The notes below the pieces were generated by a model. It saw only the letters and a program-made list of their open reading frames with translations. It did not search any database and was not told where the DNA came from. Positions 61,585-64,000 of a DNA stretch of 64,000 nt are shown here, one piece after another. Position 1 is the first letter of the stretch; each line of letters opens with the position of its first letter. Source of the stretch: Karalla daura (Eukaryota; Chordata; Actinopteri; Chaetodontiformes; Leiognathidae). Made by a program: the position numbers and the translations under genes. The stretch is from positions 62,001 to 126,000 of the forward strand of contig JANZKI010000098.1 in assembly GCA_029224185.1 (NCBI GenBank). Direction: 5' to 3'.

Positions 61585-62354
61585 ATGAAAAAAGTGGCCA
61601 CAGTCGCGAGGAGAAGTGTAAGGTTTAACATTGATGTCAGCTGTTGGAAATTGAATGGGGGCTCAAGGAGGGAAAAGGCTGCACTGGGCCTACGATGATG
61701 CTCATCGTTTAAATTTCACAAGGCACACGGGTTTATTGCCTACCCCGCATGAGAGAGCACCAATGTTCCTACAAAACTGGAAAAAAGAATTTGTCTGCTG
61801 CATAGGGTGTGGCTGGGAGCAGCGTGAAAAGAGCGAAACGAGAGCTGATTTTTAAGCGATCCCGCATGTCGCACGGGGCTATGAAGAGATTGGACATGCC
61901 CAATGCTGAGGGGGCCCTTTCCCACTCTGCGAGTCTCCCAGGGACTGTGCCATCTGCTGGGGTGCATTGAAGCTGTACGCCTCATCACTTTGTATGACCA
62001 TGTGAGCAGAGGAGACATTGGAGCAGGTACCTGAGCACATGGTTGTCGAGAAATGGTGCTGCTGAAAAACCATACAACCTATCAGCGTGCAACTCGCTAC
62101 ACAAACACACCACCAGATTCTTCAATTTTTGAAATGAAAATGAAGTTTCAAAGTCAAAGTATGGCAACGTTGCGAATGTTTGTTTGTGGAGTTCTTTTTT
62201 TCCCATTCATTCTTATGGGAAAAAGCCAAATTGGCGAAGTGATAAACATTTGGCTCTATGGAGACTGCGCTTTCACCAATCTGGAATACGAGCTCACTGT
62301 CACGCCGTAGGGGATAGTCTCCAGAATGCCATGACGCGATCTGGTGTGTGTACC
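61585..62354 (+). repeat. Monomer X, family II, mixed end, 770 bp
   Basis: It matches 50031-50800. GGGGGCTCAAGGAGG, AAGGCACACGGG and AAGCTGTACGCC are private changes. Confidence 0.94.
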
Positions 62355-63124
62355 ATGAAAACTGTGGCCACAGTCGCGAGGAGAAGTGCAACGTTTAACA
62401 TTGATGGCAGCGGTGGGAAAATGAATGGGGGCTTAAGGAGGGAAAAGGCTGCACTGGGCCTACGATGATGCTCGTCGTTTAAATTTCACAAGGCGCACGG
62501 GTTTCTGGCCTTCCCCGCATGAGAGAGCACCAATGTTCCTACAAAACTGGAAAAAAGAATTTGTCTGCTGCTCAGGGTGTGGCTGGGAGCAGCGTGAAAA
62601 GAGTGAAACGAGAGCTGATTTTTAAGCGATCCCGCATGTCGCACGGGGCTATGAAGAGATTGGACATGCCCAATGCTGAGGGGGCCCTTTCCCACTCTGC
62701 GAGTCTCCCAGGGACTGTGCCATCTGCTGGGGTGCATTGAATCTGGACGCCTCATCACTTTCTATGACCATGTGAGCAGAGGAGACATTGGAGCAGGTAC
62801 CTGAGCACATGGTTGTCGAGAAATGGTGCTGCTGAAAAACCATACAACCTATCAGCGTGCAACTCGCTACACAAACACACCACAAGATTCTTCAATTTTT
62901 GAAATGAAAATGAAGTTTCAAAGTCAAAGCATGGCAACGTTGCGAATGTTTGTTTGTGGAGTTCTGTTTTTCCCATTCATTCTTATGGGAAAAAGCCAAA
63001 TTGGCCAAGTGAGAAACATTTGGCTCTATGGAGACAACGCTTTCACCAATCTGGAATACGAGCTCACTGTCACGCCGTAGGGGAGAGTCTCCAGAATGCC
63101 CTGACACGATTTGGTGTGTGTACT
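62355..63124 (+). repeat. Monomer T, family II, 770 bp
   Basis: It matches 20752-21521 but keeps the CAGGTACCTG dyad. GGCCTTCCCCGC replaces GGCCTGCCCCGC. Confidence 0.94.
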
Positions 63125-63896
63125 ATGAGAACTGTGGCCACAGTCGCGAGGAGAAGTGTAACGTTTAACATTGATGGCAGTGATGGAACAATGAATGGGG
63201 GCTTATGGAGAGAAAAGGCTGCACTGGGCCATACGATGAGGCTCGTCGTTTAAATTTCACAAGGCGCACGGGTTTATGGCCTGCCCCGGATGAGAGAGCA
63301 CCAATGTTCCTACAAAACTGGAAAAAAAAATTTTTGTGCTGCTTAGGGCGTGGCTGGGAGCAGCGTGAAAAGAGCGAAACGAGAGCTGATTTTTAAGCGA
63401 TCCCGCATGTCGGCCCGGTGCTAAGAAGAGGTTGGACATGCCCAATGCTGAGGGGGCCCTTTCCCACTCTGCGAGTCTCCCAGGGCCTGTGCCATCTGCT
63501 GGGGTGCATTGAAGCTGGACGCCTCATCACTTTGTATGACCATGTGAGCAGAGGAGACATTGGAGCAGGTACCTGAGCACATGGTTGTCGAGAAATGGTG
63601 CTGCTGAAAAACCATACAACCTATCAGCGTGCAACTCGCTACACAAACACACCACCAGATTCTTCAATTTTTGAAATGAAAATGAAGTTTCAAAGTCAAA
63701 GTATGGCAACGTTGCGAATGTTTGTTTGTGGAGTTCTTTTTTTCCCATTCATTCTTATGGGAAAAAGCCAAAATGGCGAAGTGATAAACATTTGGCTCTA
63801 TGGAGACTGCGCTTCCACCTATCTGGAATACGAGCTCACTGTCACGCCGTAGGGGATAGTTTCCAGAACACCATGACGCGATTTGGTGTGTGTACC
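63125..63896 (+). repeat. Monomer U left, W'-type right, longest unit (772 bp)
   Basis: GGGCCATACGATG has one extra base relative to GGGCCTACGATG (near 63230). From CCGGATGAGAG (63286) it follows the W' family II unit. It is therefore a U/W' recombinant. Confidence 0.93.
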
Positions 63897-64000
63897 ATGA
63901 AAAAAGTGGCCACAGTCGCGAGGAGAAGTGTAAGGTTTAACATTGATGTCAGCTGTTGGAAATTGAATGGGGGCTTTAGGAGGGAAAAGGCTGCACTGGG
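63897..64000 (+). repeat. Partial monomer X at the right edge
   Basis: It shows AAAAAAGTGGCC, GTCAGCTGTTGG and TTTAGGAGGG, then leaves the window. The array continues to the right. Confidence 0.92.

Larger units (their letters stand above)
60815..63124. repeat. X-X-T cassette, second occurrence
   Basis: Monomers X (60815), X (61585) and T (62355) repeat the order seen at 49261, 50031 and 50801, 15 monomers (about 11.55 kb) upstream. They share AAAAAAGTGGCC, GTCAGCTGTTGG, TTGCCTACCCCG and GGCAGCGGTGG. In the earlier cassette the T monomer turns into family I halfway; here it stays family II to the end. Confidence 0.85.
1..64000. repeat. Satellite array, ~770-bp monomer, 82 complete units plus two partial
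   Basis: The same ~770-bp sequence recurs without interruption and always in the same orientation. Landmarks such as GTTTAAATTTCACAAGG, GGGGGCCCTTTC, CAGGTACCTG and the 14-bp palindrome reappear every 766 to 772 bases. Both ends of the window lie inside monomers, so the array extends beyond it. By eye, most monomers differ from each other at a few percent of positions, and family I and family II at roughly one in ten; these are estimates, not computed values. Length follows two markers: 771 bp is the default, TTTAGAGAG instead of TTATGGAAAG costs one base, and GCACAGGGCTATG or GCACGGGGCTATG in place of GGCCCTGTGCAAAG costs one. I do not recognise the family. No stretch of unrelated DNA was seen, so every base of the window is repeat. 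Confidence 0.98.

Noticed and set aside
1..64000. More than 250 open frames of 60 to 180 codons on both strands as protein genes
   Set aside because: They are the same few frames repeated once per monomer and overlapping each other on both strands. They match no family I know, and single-base variants open and close them. Frame conservation follows from array homogenisation.
1..64000. CRISPR array
   Set aside because: Repeats are ~770 bp and contiguous. There are no short repeats with unique spacers and no cas genes.
1..64000. rDNA, 5S, tRNA or snRNA gene cluster
   Set aside because: I saw no rRNA core sequence, tRNA cloverleaf or Pol III A/B boxes in the unit. Nothing in the monomer resembles a known RNA gene.
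1..64000. Tandem transposon or LTR-derived repeat
   Set aside because: No terminal inverted repeats, target-site duplications, transposase, reverse transcriptase or integrase motifs are visible in any frame. An ancient origin from a mobile element cannot be excluded.
1..64000. CENP-B box in the monomer
   Set aside because: I looked for the TTCG....A..CGGG core on both strands. The nearest look-alikes, TCGTCGTTTAAATTTC and ATCCCGCATGTCGG, lack the required spacing or bases.
1..64000. Identification as a specific known satellite or species
   Set aside because: Several mammalian satellites have units of 700 to 820 bp, but I could not match the sequence to any of them from memory. Length alone is not evidence.

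Overview
The whole 64 kb window is one uninterrupted tandem array. A repeat unit of about 770 bp (766 to 772 bp) runs head to tail on one strand from base 1 to base 64000. I count 82 complete monomers plus a partial one at each edge. No unique sequence, recognisable transposon, RNA gene or convincing protein gene interrupts it. This points to a eukaryotic nuclear genome (satellite or macrosatellite DNA, as in centromeric, pericentromeric, subtelomeric or sex-chromosome heterochromatin). I do not recognise the repeat family and cannot name the organism. No CENP-B box or tRNA-like Pol III box was found by eye. CpG is only moderately depleted.

For phasing I start each monomer at the ATGAGAACTG that precedes the 14-bp palindrome ACTGTGGCCACAGT. 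The first ~100 bases define left classes. P: GCAAGGTTTTAC and TTTAGAGAG. Q: TGTAATGTTT and TTTAGAGAG. R: TGTAATGTTT and TTATGGAAAG (R' also has GATTGCAG). S: TGTAACGTTT and GGAGATAAAAGG. T: GGCAGCGGTGGGAAAATG. U: GGCAGTGATGGAACAATG. V: GTAAGGTTTTAC and TTATGGAGAG (V' has GTTTTTCATTG). W: AGTATAACG and GGTTGGACA (W' has TTTAGGAGG). X: AAAAAAGTGGCC and GTCAGCTGTTGG. Four ends occur. e1: ACAACGCTTTCACCAATC. e2: ACTGCGCTTTCACCTATC. e3: ACAACGCCTTCCTCAATC. e4: ACTGCGCTTCCACCTATC. The middle is either family I (TTTCAAACTCTGGGAG, CGAGAAGAGG) or family II (TTTCCCACTCTGCGAG, TATGACCATGTGAG, CGAGAAATGG, CACCACCAGATTC).

Layout. 1-5999 is a mixed run of P, Q, R and S monomers. 6000-26829 (copy A) and 26801-47630 (copy B) are a tandem duplication of a 27-monomer, 20,801-bp block. 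The copies are almost identical: I noticed one difference. The block holds a 5-mer and two 7-mers that each start S-R', then T-U-V and W-V' dimers. 46949-50800 is family II with a 1541-bp dimer duplication. 51571-56960 holds Q-R and R-P dimers of 1540 bp. 56961-60814 is a mosaic. 60815-64000 returns to family II and repeats the X-X-T order of 49261-51570.

There are no genes to link into a pathway. The biology visible here is repeat evolution: unequal crossing-over at several scales (monomer, dimer, 5/7-mer, 27-mer), with some junctions mappable to under 100 bp. Each monomer also carries a fixed set of short dyad symmetries that could matter for chromatin or protein binding. The short open frames recur only because the repeat recurs, and single-base variants open and close them.
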